The position numbers and the translations under genes are program-made. A stretch of DNA of 64,000 nt from Oscillospiraceae bacterium (GTDB taxonomy: Bacteria; Bacillota_A; Clostridia; Oscillospirales; Oscillospiraceae), in the NCBI GenBank assembly GCA_017398105.1, contig JAFQHF010000080.1:1-64000 (forward strand). The letters are read 5' to 3'. The notes under the pieces are model-generated. The model made no database searches. It had not been told where the DNA came from and saw only the letters and a list, made by a program, of their open reading frames with translations. Shown piece after piece: positions 13,962-22,577 of the stretch (position 1 is the first letter of the stretch; the number at the start of each line of letters is the position of its first letter).

Positions 13962-15266
13962 TTACCTTCTGCTCAGGCGTTCCTTGGCCTCTTCGGTGGT
14001 TTCTCCCTCCCGGGCCAGGAATTTCTGAACAAATTTATCTTCGATCTTCTTGTAACCGGAAACAAAACTGTTCTCTACCTTCTTATAGCCGCCTACCACA
14101 CCGTCTTCGATCTTTTCGTAGGTCTCCACAACGGTTTCTTCGATGGCCTTGTAGGCTTCCACAGGATCGATTGTTTCCATATATCCGCCTTCGCTGACCT
14201 GACCATCCGTCATTTCAGCATGCTTCTCGGTAACACCGGTGCCGTCGATGAGACCCTCGGCGATCATCCACTGAACTTCATCGTGAATGGTCTCCTGATA
14301 GGAACGGGTGGTATAGCCCAGTTCATTTTCTGCCTTGGAGTAGTCAAACTCATTGTTTCTTGCCAGGTTATAAACGGAGAAAGTAGTCATCAGGGGCATC
14401 TTGCCGGTCTTTTCTGCCTGCTTTTCCAGACCTGCAGCGATCTTGTCGGCCAGATCCAGGGGCAGATAGAACTTGATCTGCTTGGCGTTGCACTCCTCGT
14501 GGAGCATGTCGCACATCTGCTTCAGCGTGACAGTCTTGTTTGCCAGGATGTAGCACTCACCGATGCGGCCCTTGTCAATAGCGGCAATGGTGCCGGCAGC
14601 CAGGTCACGAACGTCGCAGAGGTTAAAGCTGCCCTGCATACCCATGGGCATCTCGCCCTTGATGATCTGAAGCAGGGTTCCGGTAGTCTCGCCGATGGCA
14701 TGGTCATTGGGGCCCAGGATACCGGAGGGATGGACAACGCAGGCCTTCAGACCCATGACAGAAACCGCATCCAGCACCATCTGAGTGGCAGTGGCCTTGG
14801 ACTGGGAGTAAGCGCCAACAACCTTCTTGGGATCGCAGGGGGTGAACTTATTGACCTCCCGAATCTTCACACCGTGGGGTTCCTCGGGGATGGCACCGGT
14901 GGAACTGACATAGACCATCTTCTCACACTCGGGGTGGTTTAAGACCTTGGTGATAATGTTCCGGGTACCGCCCACGTTGACGGCCATGAGCTTTTCAGAG
15001 TAGTTGGGATTCACGGTAACCATGGAAGCGCAGTGGATGATGACAGACGTGCAGCCCTCGGGCACGGTGAAGAAGGGCTCCAGAGAAGCAGCATCGGTCA
15101 GGTCGCCCAGAACGACCTCCACCTGTTCGGGGATGTACTTGACGGACTTGTCATTGGGCAGCACCAGCGCCCGAACCTTGCAGCCCTGCTCCAGCAGCTG
15201 CATGCAGATGTTGGTGCCCAGAAAACCCGCGGCACCGGTCAGCAGATAATAGCGTTCGTTATTCAT
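13962..15266 (-). CDS. NAD-dependent epimerase/dehydratase with four 11-residue C-terminal repeats
   Basis: A 434-residue protein. The first ~330 residues are an extended SDR enzyme: TGAAGFLGTNICMQLLEQG near residue 10 for NAD binding, a YSQSKATA catalytic Y-x-x-x-K near 157, and HPSGILGPND after it. This resembles dihydroflavonol-reductase or 3-beta-HSD-like epimerases; the substrate is unknown. The tail (about 372-434) contains four consecutive 11-residue units: YKAIEETVVET, YEKIEDGVVGG, YKKVENSFVSG and YKKIEDKFVQK, predicted amphipathic helix. The start at 15266 follows GGAG; the ATG at 15305 is weaker. It stands alone, with a terminator-like hairpin downstream. Confidence 0.85.
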   Translation of the reverse strand: MNNERYYLLTGAAGFLGTNICMQLLEQGCKVRALVLPNDKSVKYIPEQVEVVLGDLTDAASLEPFFTVPEGCTSVIIHCASMVTVNPNYSEKLMAVNVGGTRNIITKVLNHPECEKMVYVSSTGAIPEEPHGVKIREVNKFTPCDPKKVVGAYSQSKATATQMVLDAVSVMGLKACVVHPSGILGPNDHAIGETTGTLLQIIKGEMPMGMQGSFNLCDVRDLAAGTIAAIDKGRIGECYILANKTVTLKQMCDMLHEECNAKQIKFYLPLDLADKIAAGLEKQAEKTGKMPLMTTFSVYNLARNNEFDYSKAENELGYTTRSYQETIHDEVQWMIAEGLIDGTGVTEKHAEMTDGQVSEGGYMETIDPVEAYKAIEETVVETYEKIEDGVVGGYKKVENSFVSGYKKIEDKFVQKFLAREGETTEEAKERLSRR

Positions 15267-15443
15267 AGGTAATACACTCCAGTCAGTTTTATTGTATGTC
15301 AGCATTCTAACTTACGGGCATTTGGGGAATGTTTGCCTTATGTTTCCGAAATGTTAAAAACACCGATCCCTTACCGAAAAAACTCTTTTCATTTTTTCAG
15401 CCTCATGCTATACTGAAACAAAACTGGTAAAGAGGGTGCTTTC

Positions 15444-16298
15444 ATGAAAAAAGAGAATGATCAGGCCATCCGGAAAACGCTTTCCCGCTATCCTTATCTG
15501 ATCGGGCTGTTTATCTTTGCTGGATTTGCCGGTGTGGTGCAGCTTCTTGTGATCCTGGACTGCTTTTTTCCGCTGATCCATTACGAGGCAGACGCCGTCA
15601 GCAGCGTTATGTCTACCTGTTCCGAAGTCATCGCCGGACTTTACGGCATCACCCTGACCGGATATATTTTCTTTGCCGACCGGTTCCAGAATACATCAAA
15701 GGAAGACGAAAGTCTTTATGATGCCGTTCAGGCTCTGCTTCTGCGGTATAACCACCTGGCAGGCTTCATTTCCCTGATGTGTCTTTTCTGCATCGTTCTG
15801 GCCGAGGGAATCGTGCTCTACGGCACCAATACGCTGCTTCCGGATATTCTGCACCGGTTCTGGATCAATGAGACCCTGCTGATCTGCTTCTGCACCTTCG
15901 ATCTGATCCTGTATTTCGTCATCAGTGTTCTGGACCCCCACAAGATCAACCGCATCAGCAGCCAGAAGAAGACCAAGCTCAGCGAAGATCAGACTGCCGG
16001 TGATCCTGAGGAATTTCTGGCTGTGTGGAACGAGATTGAACAGAATCTGCTTGCCCTCCGGGAGGATCTGATCAGCAAAATGCGGTTTATCCCCGGTGCC
16101 GGAAAAGGAAAGCCCCAGCTGGTTCAGACACTGGAGGTTCTGCGCAACTACGGACGTATCAATCACAGCCTCTGGAGAAAGCTGGATACCCTGCGCCAGT
16201 ACCACAATCTGAGCCTTCACGACATCAATATGGGAGTCTCTCAGGAAATGTGTGATCTGGCCCGAACTGTGCTTTCCGAACTGAAAAAAAAGAACTGA
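15444..16298 (+). CDS. Membrane protein of unknown function
   Basis: A 284-residue protein not recognised by family. Four hydrophobic segments are seen near residues 17-40, 65-82, 105-128 and 146-165, with short loops. The last 110 residues are soluble, charged and probably helical, ending in a K-rich tail (ELKKKN). It begins after a RIRKTLSRYPYL-like basic stretch, so the N-terminus is likely inside. AGAGGG precedes the start. A TATACT lies about 30 bp upstream. It is monocistronic, with a terminator at 16321. It could be a sensor or a membrane scaffold; no catalytic motif is visible. Confidence 0.72.
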   Translation: MKKENDQAIRKTLSRYPYLIGLFIFAGFAGVVQLLVILDCFFPLIHYEADAVSSVMSTCSEVIAGLYGITLTGYIFFADRFQNTSKEDESLYDAVQALLLRYNHLAGFISLMCLFCIVLAEGIVLYGTNTLLPDILHRFWINETLLICFCTFDLILYFVISVLDPHKINRISSQKKTKLSEDQTAGDPEEFLAVWNEIEQNLLALREDLISKMRFIPGAGKGKPQLVQTLEVLRNYGRINHSLWRKLDTLRQYHNLSLHDINMGVSQEMCDLARTVLSELKKKN

Positions 16299-16320
16299 AA
16301 CGTTGCACCACATCCCTCTC

Positions 16321-16352
16321 AACCGGCAGTTGTGTTCCACGCAACCGCCGGT
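16321..16352 (+). terminator. Terminator of the membrane-protein gene
   Basis: AACCGGC-A-GTTG pairs with CAAC-C-GCCGGTT around a 9-nt loop, followed by GTTCTTCGTTTC. Confidence 0.65.
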
Positions 16353-16448
16353 TGTTCTTCGTTTCTGCTGATTTAAACGAATGCTTGATAGCTTTTTTCC
16401 CGGCTTTATGGCATGATGAACGTACCGAAAGAAAAGGAGGACACAAAT

Positions 16449-17447
16449 ATGGAAGAAACATTGGGCAAACGCATCTGCAGCTGCCGCAAACAGCTGGGTC
16501 TGACACAAGATGCTTTGGCTGATCAGCTGGGTGTCACTGCCCAGGCAGTAAGCAAATGGGAGAACGATCAGTCCTGTCCCGACATTACCATGCTGCCAAA
16601 GCTGGCCGAGATTTTTGACATAACCACAGACTCCCTGCTGGGTGTTGCCAAAAGTCCGCAGCCTTCAGCAGATGCCGCTGCCCCGTCTCAGGCTCCGGCC
16701 AACACAGAAGTGCTTCCAAAATGGACGCGCCTGCAGACGCCTGCTGCAGCCTTTGCCTGCTGGCTGTTCCTGACAGGGCTGCTGAGCGCCGTCAGCACAA
16801 TCCGATGCTCTTTTCTGAATTTATGGGATATTTCCATAGCCGTTGGAATTTTCACCTTCGGACTTTCCGGATTTTTGCGGAATTTTTCTGTCTTACGTCT
16901 GGGCTGTGCTGTCGGAGGCATGTATTTCATCCTGCAATGTTTATTTATCCCATCCGTTGCAGACATTTCCTGGAAGCTGCCGCTGGCCGTGGGTTTGTCT
17001 CTTTTCGGTCTGGACTTGCTAATTGCTGCACTGCGCAATTCTGCACCGTCCTCCCAACTGCTTCCCGCAGGCCACAAATTTGACGGAAGCTTTCAGAATT
17101 CCTGCACCTACGACGGTTCCCGTTTTGAATGCACTACCTGCTTTGGAGAAGGCAATCACCATATCCAGCTTTCTCTGATTTCCGGCGGTCGGTGCGATGT
17201 GGCCTTCGGCAAGCTGACTCTGGATCTGCGCAGCTGCGATCAGGTTGCGGACGGCTGCTGTATTGACCTGAAGAGTGCTTTCGCTTCCCTTGAAATTCTG
17301 ATACCAAAAGAATACCGGGTGGAGACCATTTCCTCCACTGCCTTCGGTTCCGTAGAGAAAGAAGGTTCCTCCGATCCATCCGGACTAATATGCCTGCATC
17401 TGAATTGCCGGGCCTATTTCGGCTTGATCACCGTTCGTTATCTCTGA
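16449..17447 (+). CDS. XRE-family regulator with membrane and LiaF-like domains
   Basis: A 332-residue protein. Residues 1-65 are an XRE helix-turn-helix (LGLTQDALADQLGVTAQAVS). Residues about 105-200 hold four hydrophobic segments. The last 115 residues (FDGSFQNSCTYDG onward, with FGKLTLDLRSC and LEILIPKEYRVE) form the repeated beta-strand pattern of the LiaF/YvqF C-terminal domain, involved in sensing envelope stress. The combination suggests a membrane-bound DNA-binding protein that reacts to cell-envelope damage. The start at 16449 has AAGGAGG upstream. No two-component genes are adjacent. The envelope-stress role is inferred from domains. Confidence 0.8.
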   Translation: MEETLGKRICSCRKQLGLTQDALADQLGVTAQAVSKWENDQSCPDITMLPKLAEIFDITTDSLLGVAKSPQPSADAAAPSQAPANTEVLPKWTRLQTPAAAFACWLFLTGLLSAVSTIRCSFLNLWDISIAVGIFTFGLSGFLRNFSVLRLGCAVGGMYFILQCLFIPSVADISWKLPLAVGLSLFGLDLLIAALRNSAPSSQLLPAGHKFDGSFQNSCTYDGSRFECTTCFGEGNHHIQLSLISGGRCDVAFGKLTLDLRSCDQVADGCCIDLKSAFASLEILIPKEYRVETISSTAFGSVEKEGSSDPSGLICLHLNCRAYFGLITVRYL

Positions 17448-17493
17448 AGATACCGCCCCTCCCCGGTTTTTTTCGCAATTGTCCCAATTGTTC

Positions 17494-17522
17494 TTGCTTT
17501 TTTCCATGGACGATGATAGAAT
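17494..17522 (+). promoter_or_regulatory. Promoter of the acidic membrane protein gene
   Basis: TTGCTT (17494-17499) and TAGAAT (17517-17522) are separated by 17 bp and stand 37 bp before the start. Confidence 0.55.
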
Positions 17523-17558
17523 ACTATTGACTATACCATAAAAGGTAGGGATGCATAA

Positions 17559-19691
17559 ATGGGTAAGAACGATTTCGATATCGATTTCGACTTTGAAGAA
17601 GAATACGGCTTCGATCCCAAGTCTTTTCTGGGCACCGAAGAGTATGATGATAAGATCGATCTGAATGCATTCTCTGACGAAGAGTTGGGGCTGACCTCCC
17701 AGGAAGTGTCTGAGAACGCAGATGATGCCGCTGCCGCGGAAACCGATGACTTTGATCTGAACGAAGATCTGGATATTGACGATTTCCTGAACATGGGCAG
17801 CCAGGAAGAGAAACACCAGGAGGAAGATCCGGAAGACTGGGCTGAGGATGACGAAGCCGACGACGAAGAGCCTGAATTCACCGACGATGAGGATTCCGAC
17901 GAGGATGCTTACGAGGAAGAATACGAAGACGAAGAATTCGAGGACGATGCGGATCTGCCTGAGGAGGAAGAACCTGAGGAGATTGCCATGAACGAAGAAG
18001 AGATGGATTATATCGAGGAAGAAGAACTGACTGAGGAAGTCTTCGAGGATGAAGTCCTCCCCGAAGAAGCCCAGGAGGAAACCTTCCAGTTTGACGAAGA
18101 GGAATCTGAGGACGACGAGGAGGAATCTCCCAAAAAGAAGCGTCAGCCCCGTCCCAAGAAGGAGCGCAAGCCCATTCAGCTGCCGAAGATCACCCTCCCC
18201 AAGATCAAAACTCCCAATATTTTCACCAAATTCTATGACCTGTACTTTGCGCCTGTGCTGACCAAGAGCTGGCAGCAGGAGCCCCAGCAGGACCCCAATA
18301 ACCCCCGCCGCCGCCGCAGAAAGACCAGGGCACAGATCTTTAAGGAGGTCTACCTGCCTCCCATCGTGGTCTGCCTGTGCATGATTCTGGTGATGTCCTT
18401 CGTGATCGGCTCCCTGTCCAATGCCATTGAGCAGCGCCGCATCGATAAGGAAGCCGCGCAGAGCCAGCTGGATGCTTCCATCAGCGCTGCCGCCCAGGCT
18501 GAGCAGGCCACCCAGCGTGTCCTGGCTGAGGCTGCCCGACTGGCTCAGGGCTATGACTATGATGCCGCTATCCAGGCTATCGAATCTCTGGGCGATCTGA
18601 CCCAGTATCCTGACGAGGTCAGTGCAAAGCGTGCCGAATATGTCACCGCAAGAGATTCTCTGGTGGAATACCAGGACCCCACCTATATCCCCAACCTGAG
18701 CTTCCATGTGCTGGTCAACGATATGGTTCGAGCCAAGGCCGATGCTACATACGGCGGCAACTACAACCGCAACTTCGTTACTACAGAGGAATTTTCCAAG
18801 ATTCTGACCGACCTGTACAGCAACGGTTATGTTCTGGTTGACTTTGACAGCTTCATCGATGTGACCACCGATCTGAACGGAAACGAGCAGTTCCACAGAA
18901 AGTCCATGTATCTGCCCGCTGACAAGAAGCCCGTCATGATCACCGAAACCATGGTCAACTATTTTGCCTACATGATCGATCCCGATAAGGACGGTGTGCC
19001 GGACTCCAAGGGCGCGGGCTTTGCAAGCAAGCTGATCGTGGACAGCTACGGCGATATCAAGGCAGAATATGTGGATTCCAACGGTCAGACCTTAGTTGGC
19101 AACTATGATCTGGTTCCCATTCTGGAAGACTTCATCGAGGCACACCCCGACTTCTCCTACCGGGGTGCCCGGGCCATCCTGGCTGTTACCGGTGATGAGG
19201 GTGTCTTCGGCTACCGCATCAATTCCTCCGTGGTCGCCACCAAGGGCAATGACTATTATGACAAGGAAGTGGCAGGTGCCAAGCAGATCGTTCAGGCCCT
19301 GCAGAACAAGGGCTATACCATCGCCTGCTATACCTACGAGAACAAGAACTACGCAAATATGAACGCCAACAATATCACCGCCGATCTGCAGGCATGGAAC
19401 CAGCAGATCACCTCCGTGATCGGTCAGGTGAATACCTTCGTCTTTGCAAAGAACGGTAATCTCTCCAACTACAGCAGCTCTTCCTTCGATGTCATGTACG
19501 ATGCCGGCTTCCGTTACTACATCTCCAACGGCGAGACTCCCATGACCGAAGTCAACACCACCTACATCCGTCAGAACCGTCTGCTGGTCACCGGCGAGAC
19601 CATGGCCCACTTCTCCTCCCGATTCACCGGAATGTTCGACTGTTCCGCGATTCTGGATGTGAATGCCCGCGGCAATGTGCCCACTGGCTGA
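17559..19691 (+). CDS. Membrane-anchored protein with very acidic cytoplasmic domain and deacetylase-like ectodomain
   Basis: A 710-residue protein in four parts. Residues 1-190 are extremely rich in Glu and Asp (runs such as DDEEPEFTDDEDSDED). Residues 192-255 are basic and Pro-rich (PKKKRQPRPKKERK, NPRRRRRKTR). One transmembrane helix lies at about 264-288, so the acidic part is cytoplasmic. A helical stalk to about 370 is followed by an extracellular domain that resembles clostridial polysaccharide-deacetylase-like proteins (IPNLSFHVLVNDMVRA, GYVLVDFDSF, GYRINSS). I see no NodB-type H-x-x-x-H metal motif, and the usual paired Asp is not evident, so catalysis is doubtful. It may organise the cell wall. 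Confidence 0.75.
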   Translation: MGKNDFDIDFDFEEEYGFDPKSFLGTEEYDDKIDLNAFSDEELGLTSQEVSENADDAAAAETDDFDLNEDLDIDDFLNMGSQEEKHQEEDPEDWAEDDEADDEEPEFTDDEDSDEDAYEEEYEDEEFEDDADLPEEEEPEEIAMNEEEMDYIEEEELTEEVFEDEVLPEEAQEETFQFDEEESEDDEEESPKKKRQPRPKKERKPIQLPKITLPKIKTPNIFTKFYDLYFAPVLTKSWQQEPQQDPNNPRRRRRKTRAQIFKEVYLPPIVVCLCMILVMSFVIGSLSNAIEQRRIDKEAAQSQLDASISAAAQAEQATQRVLAEAARLAQGYDYDAAIQAIESLGDLTQYPDEVSAKRAEYVTARDSLVEYQDPTYIPNLSFHVLVNDMVRAKADATYGGNYNRNFVTTEEFSKILTDLYSNGYVLVDFDSFIDVTTDLNGNEQFHRKSMYLPADKKPVMITETMVNYFAYMIDPDKDGVPDSKGAGFASKLIVDSYGDIKAEYVDSNGQTLVGNYDLVPILEDFIEAHPDFSYRGARAILAVTGDEGVFGYRINSSVVATKGNDYYDKEVAGAKQIVQALQNKGYTIACYTYENKNYANMNANNITADLQAWNQQITSVIGQVNTFVFAKNGNLSNYSSSSFDVMYDAGFRYYISNGETPMTEVNTTYIRQNRLLVTGETMAHFSSRFTGMFDCSAILDVNARGNVPTG

Positions 19692-19703
19692 TACCAAACA
19701 TTC

Positions 19704-19738
19704 TGTGCGCCGGGATCATCCCGGCGCACATTCTTTTC
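19704..19738 (+). terminator. Terminator of the acidic membrane protein gene
   Basis: TGTGCGCCGGGAT/ATCCCGGCGCACA stem followed by TTCTTTTC. It stands between this gene and the DUF1653 gene. Confidence 0.75.
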
Positions 19739-19751
19739 AGGAGGCATCATT

Positions 19752-19964
19752 ATGGATATCAAACCCGGAAAATACCGTCATTTTAAAGGAAATCTCTACG
19801 AAGTTATCGGCGTTGCCAGCCATTCGGAAACCATGGAGCCCATGGTGGTCTACCGGGCTCAGTACGGTGAGCATGGCCTGTGGGTTCGGCCTGCTGCCAT
19901 GTGGAATGAGATCGTGGACAAGGAGAATTATCACGGCCCCCGGTTTCAGTTCGTAGAAGAATAA
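19752..19964 (+). CDS. DUF1653-domain small protein
   Basis: A 70-residue soluble protein with the DUF1653 pattern PGKYRHFKGNLYEVIGVA near residue 5, SETMEPMVVYR and LWVRPAAMWNE. The family is widespread and has no established function. CAGGAGG precedes the start. It may be read through from the gene before the hairpin at 19704, or from its own promoter, which I could not identify. Confidence 0.85.
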   Translation: MDIKPGKYRHFKGNLYEVIGVASHSETMEPMVVYRAQYGEHGLWVRPAAMWNEIVDKENYHGPRFQFVEE

Positions 19965-19976
19965 TTCCAGAAAAGC

Positions 19977-20008
19977 GCCCCCATGTGCATCAACACGCAC
20001 ATGGGGGC
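19977..20008. terminator. Bidirectional terminator between DUF1653 and GH79-like genes
   Basis: GCCCCCATGTGC and GCACATGGGGGC form a 12-bp stem between convergent genes. T-rich sequence follows on both sides only loosely. Confidence 0.65.
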
Positions 20009-20031
20009 CTGCCATTATTTCCTGTTTTGAA

Positions 20032-21561
20032 TTACAGCACGATGAAGGTGCAGCCGCCGGGAGCAACTTCCAGAGTTCCGGCCTGGACAGTCTCGCCGCA
20101 CAGGCAGGGCAGCGCATCGTTTTCACCCAGAACCAGTTCACGGCCATTCAGCAGCATGGTGCGGGAGCGCATGGAGCCGTTGCCGGTGAGGGCATAGACA
20201 GTGGCTTCCTTGGGAAGCTCCACGGTGGTGGGCTCGTCCCAGGAGTTATTGATCACCAGGTAAGCGTAGCCGGGCTTGCCATCTTTGCGGGAATGGGCAA
20301 AGACATGGGCGCCGGGGCGGATTTCTTCGCCGGAGGCATAGCAGGTATCACCCATGATGCGCTTCCACAGCAGCACAGCGAAGTAGCTAGGACGGGGCAC
20401 GAAGGTGCCGTGCTTCAGCCAGCCGTAGTCAGAAGATGCCAGGGTATTGTGGAAAATGACGCCGTTGGTAACGGTGGCAAAGGAGCCGATCTCATTCAGG
20501 GTGCGGACGACTTCGGCATAGGTGGAAGCCCAGGTATGGCCGCCTGCGCCGGCATCGCCGGACTCAGTGACCCACATTTCTCCGTTGGGTTCTGCATACT
20601 TGTCCCGGTAGCTGCTGAAGCAGCGGCCGGTGTGGGCAGCAGCACCCAGATACTCTTCGCTCATGCAGCCTTCGAAGGGCGTAAAGGCAGAGGGCATCAT
20701 GGCAGCCATACGCTCGGAAACACCGTTGTAATAATGGTAGCTGAATACATCCAGCTTCTCCGTGCAGCCGTCCATCAGGTCGCCGGTGGAGCAGTATGCC
20801 AGAGCGGCGGCAATACCGGCAGTATCTGCGGCACCGTCTGCCCAGGGATGGGGATTGCCCCAGGCATCCACGCTCATGGCGTTGGGATCGGTATCGGAAG
20901 GTCCGATTATGGTGCATTCAGGGTAATTCTCCCGAACCCACTTATGGAAGATATCCTGGTCACGGCGGAAATCAGCAGCGGTATAGCCCTTGGGGAAGCC
21001 GGTATTCTGGAGCATATTGGGCTCATTGACGAACTCCACAGCCTCGATGGGGCAGCCAAGTTCCTTGGACAGGGCAAAGATCTTCTCAGCCTGCTCAGGA
21101 TGCCAGGGTTCATCTGCTGCGTGCAGACCATCGCAGTTGGCAACGGAGATCTTCAGCTTACCGCCCACTGCCTTGACAAAGTTGCAGAGGTTGACCCACT
21201 GCTCCTTGCGCAGATGGTTATTATAGCCCTCAGGCATGCCGGTGCCATCGAAATCATAGTAGGTTCTGGTAGCCCAGGTACCGGAAACACGAACCCAGCA
21301 GCTGCCCAGTTCCTTTGCCAGCTTGATCAGACGGGGATTGGTGGTGTCGATGGGATCATACCACTGGTGCATGGCACCCATACCCTTGGAGAAATCCGGT
21401 ACGGGAACCGCCTCGGTGCCATCGATCTGAGCATCGGTGTAGGCTTTCCAGAAGGTGCCGCCGGTAACCTCGGTCATTTCCACATTGTAGGAAATCAGAC
21501 GGGGATTCATTTCACGGATCTTATTCAGGCCTTCCGCCTGCAGCTTAACAAATTCAGCCAA
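20032..21561 (-). CDS. GH79-like glycoside hydrolase (glucuronidase/heparanase-type)
   Basis: A roughly 509-residue cytoplasmic protein without signal peptide. It has a (beta/alpha)8 pattern with the probable acid/base Glu180 in FVNEPNM and probable nucleophile Glu333 in WVTESGDA. The following GHTWASTYAE, YGWLKHGTFVPRPSYFAVLL and WKRIMG match the layout of heparanase-like GH79 enzymes, including the C-terminal beta domain. It should release glucuronate or a related sugar from imported glycosides. The start is probably TTG at 21561, 11 nt after AAGGAG; an ATG at 21585 lacks a ribosome site. Next to it are a TetR regulator and a GPH symporter, and uxuA/fructuronate reductase lie 16 kb away. 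Substrate is inferred. Confidence 0.78.
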   Translation of the reverse strand: MAEFVKLQAEGLNKIREMNPRLISYNVEMTEVTGGTFWKAYTDAQIDGTEAVPVPDFSKGMGAMHQWYDPIDTTNPRLIKLAKELGSCWVRVSGTWATRTYYDFDGTGMPEGYNNHLRKEQWVNLCNFVKAVGGKLKISVANCDGLHAADEPWHPEQAEKIFALSKELGCPIEAVEFVNEPNMLQNTGFPKGYTAADFRRDQDIFHKWVRENYPECTIIGPSDTDPNAMSVDAWGNPHPWADGAADTAGIAAALAYCSTGDLMDGCTEKLDVFSYHYYNGVSERMAAMMPSAFTPFEGCMSEEYLGAAAHTGRCFSSYRDKYAEPNGEMWVTESGDAGAGGHTWASTYAEVVRTLNEIGSFATVTNGVIFHNTLASSDYGWLKHGTFVPRPSYFAVLLWKRIMGDTCYASGEEIRPGAHVFAHSRKDGKPGYAYLVINNSWDEPTTVELPKEATVYALTGNGSMRSRTMLLNGRELVLGENDALPCLCGETVQAGTLEVAPGGCTFIVL

Positions 21562-21610
21562 ATTAATCAAACTCCTTATCATCAAACATGGGACATGCCC
21601 TTACGAAATT

Positions 21611-21616
21611 ATTATA
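21611..21616 (-). promoter_or_regulatory. -10 element of the GH79-like gene
   Basis: On the minus strand a TATAAT stands 50 bp before the start. The -35 region (TTCCGA, 17-18 bp away) is weak, and a palindromic operator candidate lies just upstream. Confidence 0.4.
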
Positions 21617-21649
21617 AAACGATTCCCTCCGGTTCGGAAGACCCAAAAT

Positions 21650-21665
21650 GTCGCAGTTGTGACAC
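21650..21665. promoter_or_regulatory. Operator candidate upstream of the GH79-like gene
   Basis: TGTCGCAGTTGTGACA is a near-palindrome (TGTC...GACA arms with inner CA/TG pairs). It shares GTC and TTGTGAC half-sites with the dyads before the GPH symporter gene, suggesting one TetR protein controls both. Confidence 0.5.
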
Positions 21666-21674
21666 TTTCTTTCC

Positions 21675-21718
21675 AAAAAAGAAGCACTCTCTTTTGTTGC
21701 TTTCGTCAAAGAGAGTGC
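21675..21718 (-). terminator. Terminator of the tetR gene
   Basis: GCACTCTCTTT and AAAGAGAGTGC pair around a 13-nt loop; on the minus strand TTCTTTTTTGG follows. Confidence 0.8.
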
Positions 21719-21775
21719 CCAAATTATACGCGTTTTGTCGGGTTGTGACAGCAAACTGCTTATCAGGAATCCGTA

Positions 21776-22354
21776 TTATATATCTTCCACTTTTCCGCTG
21801 AACAGAGGCTGTGTCAGCAGCTGCATGGTCAGCTCTGCCATCTCCGTGATGCTTTTGGTGAAGCCGTCGTTGTGCCACTGAACGATCATGGTCATAAGAC
21901 CGCAGACCATAAACATGGTTCCGTATTCCCGGAGCCGTCTATCCCTGATCAGCATAAATCTGGGAATCGCGTCAATATTCTGTGAAAAATCCAGAGCCCG
22001 CTGGATCAGCAGCGCACTGAGATTGCTTTTTTTCAGAGCATCCAGCAATCCCCGATGCTCCGTCCAGTAAACGAACACGTGCTCCATGTAGTCCATAGGT
22101 GTTTCCGGTTCGTACATTTCCCTGCTGGTGCTGTGGATCTCAAAGTCCATCAGAGCCCGGTCGAGCATGGAAAACAACGCCCCGTCTTTTCCGGAAAAAT
22201 ATCGGTAAAAGGCCTTTCGGGGAATGCCAATCTCTGTGCACAGAGTACTGACGGAAATCTCCTCATACTGCTGCTTCAGCATAGCCTGCAGCAATCCCTG
22301 CTCCAGTTCCCGCTGACGCTTTGACGACTGCTCTGTCCTGCACTGCTTGTACAT
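21776..22354 (-). CDS. TetR/AcrR-family regulator
   Basis: A 192-residue regulator. The N-terminal DNA-binding domain reads LLQAMLKQQYEEISVSTLCT, then EIGIPRKAFYRYFSGKDGAL, a clear TetR helix-turn-helix. The C-terminal part is a helical ligand pocket with no recognisable specificity. AGAGGG precedes the start. It is placed between the GH79-like gene (same strand) and the GPH symporter gene (divergent), and dyad operators occur in both control regions, so it probably represses import and hydrolysis until a glycoside or its product is present. Confidence 0.88.
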   Translation of the reverse strand: MYKQCRTEQSSKRQRELEQGLLQAMLKQQYEEISVSTLCTEIGIPRKAFYRYFSGKDGALFSMLDRALMDFEIHSTSREMYEPETPMDYMEHVFVYWTEHRGLLDALKKSNLSALLIQRALDFSQNIDAIPRFMLIRDRRLREYGTMFMVCGLMTMIVQWHNDGFTKSITEMAELTMQLLTQPLFSGKVEDI

Positions 22355-22424
22355 AAGATCCCTCTTTTCTGTAATTTCCTATATCATACCACAAGTTTCA
22401 GATTTCGCAACCTTTTTGGTAATA

Positions 22425-22442
22425 GTGTCGTTTTTCCGACAC
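22425..22442. promoter_or_regulatory. Dyad operator near the tetR start
   Basis: GTGTCG and CGACAC form a perfect inverted repeat around TTTTTC, in the region shared by tetR and the symporter gene. A TetR binding site is likely. Confidence 0.5.
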
Positions 22443-22459
22443 AATTATTGGCACATCAT

Positions 22460-22483
22460 GTCACAAATGAGTCATTTTGTGAC
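22460..22483. promoter_or_regulatory. Dyad operator at the GPH symporter promoter
   Basis: GTCACAAA and TTTGTGAC are perfect 8-bp arms with an 8-bp spacer. The second arm ends directly at the -35 element (22484), the typical place for a repressor or activator site. Confidence 0.6.
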
Positions 22484-22512
22484 TTGTTAATAATTTGTTC
22501 AGAATGTATAAT
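22484..22512 (+). promoter_or_regulatory. GPH symporter promoter
   Basis: TTGTTA (22484-22489) and a perfect TATAAT (22507-22512) are 17 bp apart, 65 bp before the start. Confidence 0.68.
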
Positions 22513-22577
22513 GTAGGTTAGAAAATCGGAAGTTGCCGCCATGCAGCTCCGAGGAAAAAAGTAAGGAGGAAACTATC

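Noticed and set aside
17451..17483. Terminator after the XRE/LiaF-like gene (ACCG...CGGT then T7)
   Set aside because: The T run is good but the stem is only about 4 bp, so it was not listed as a feature.
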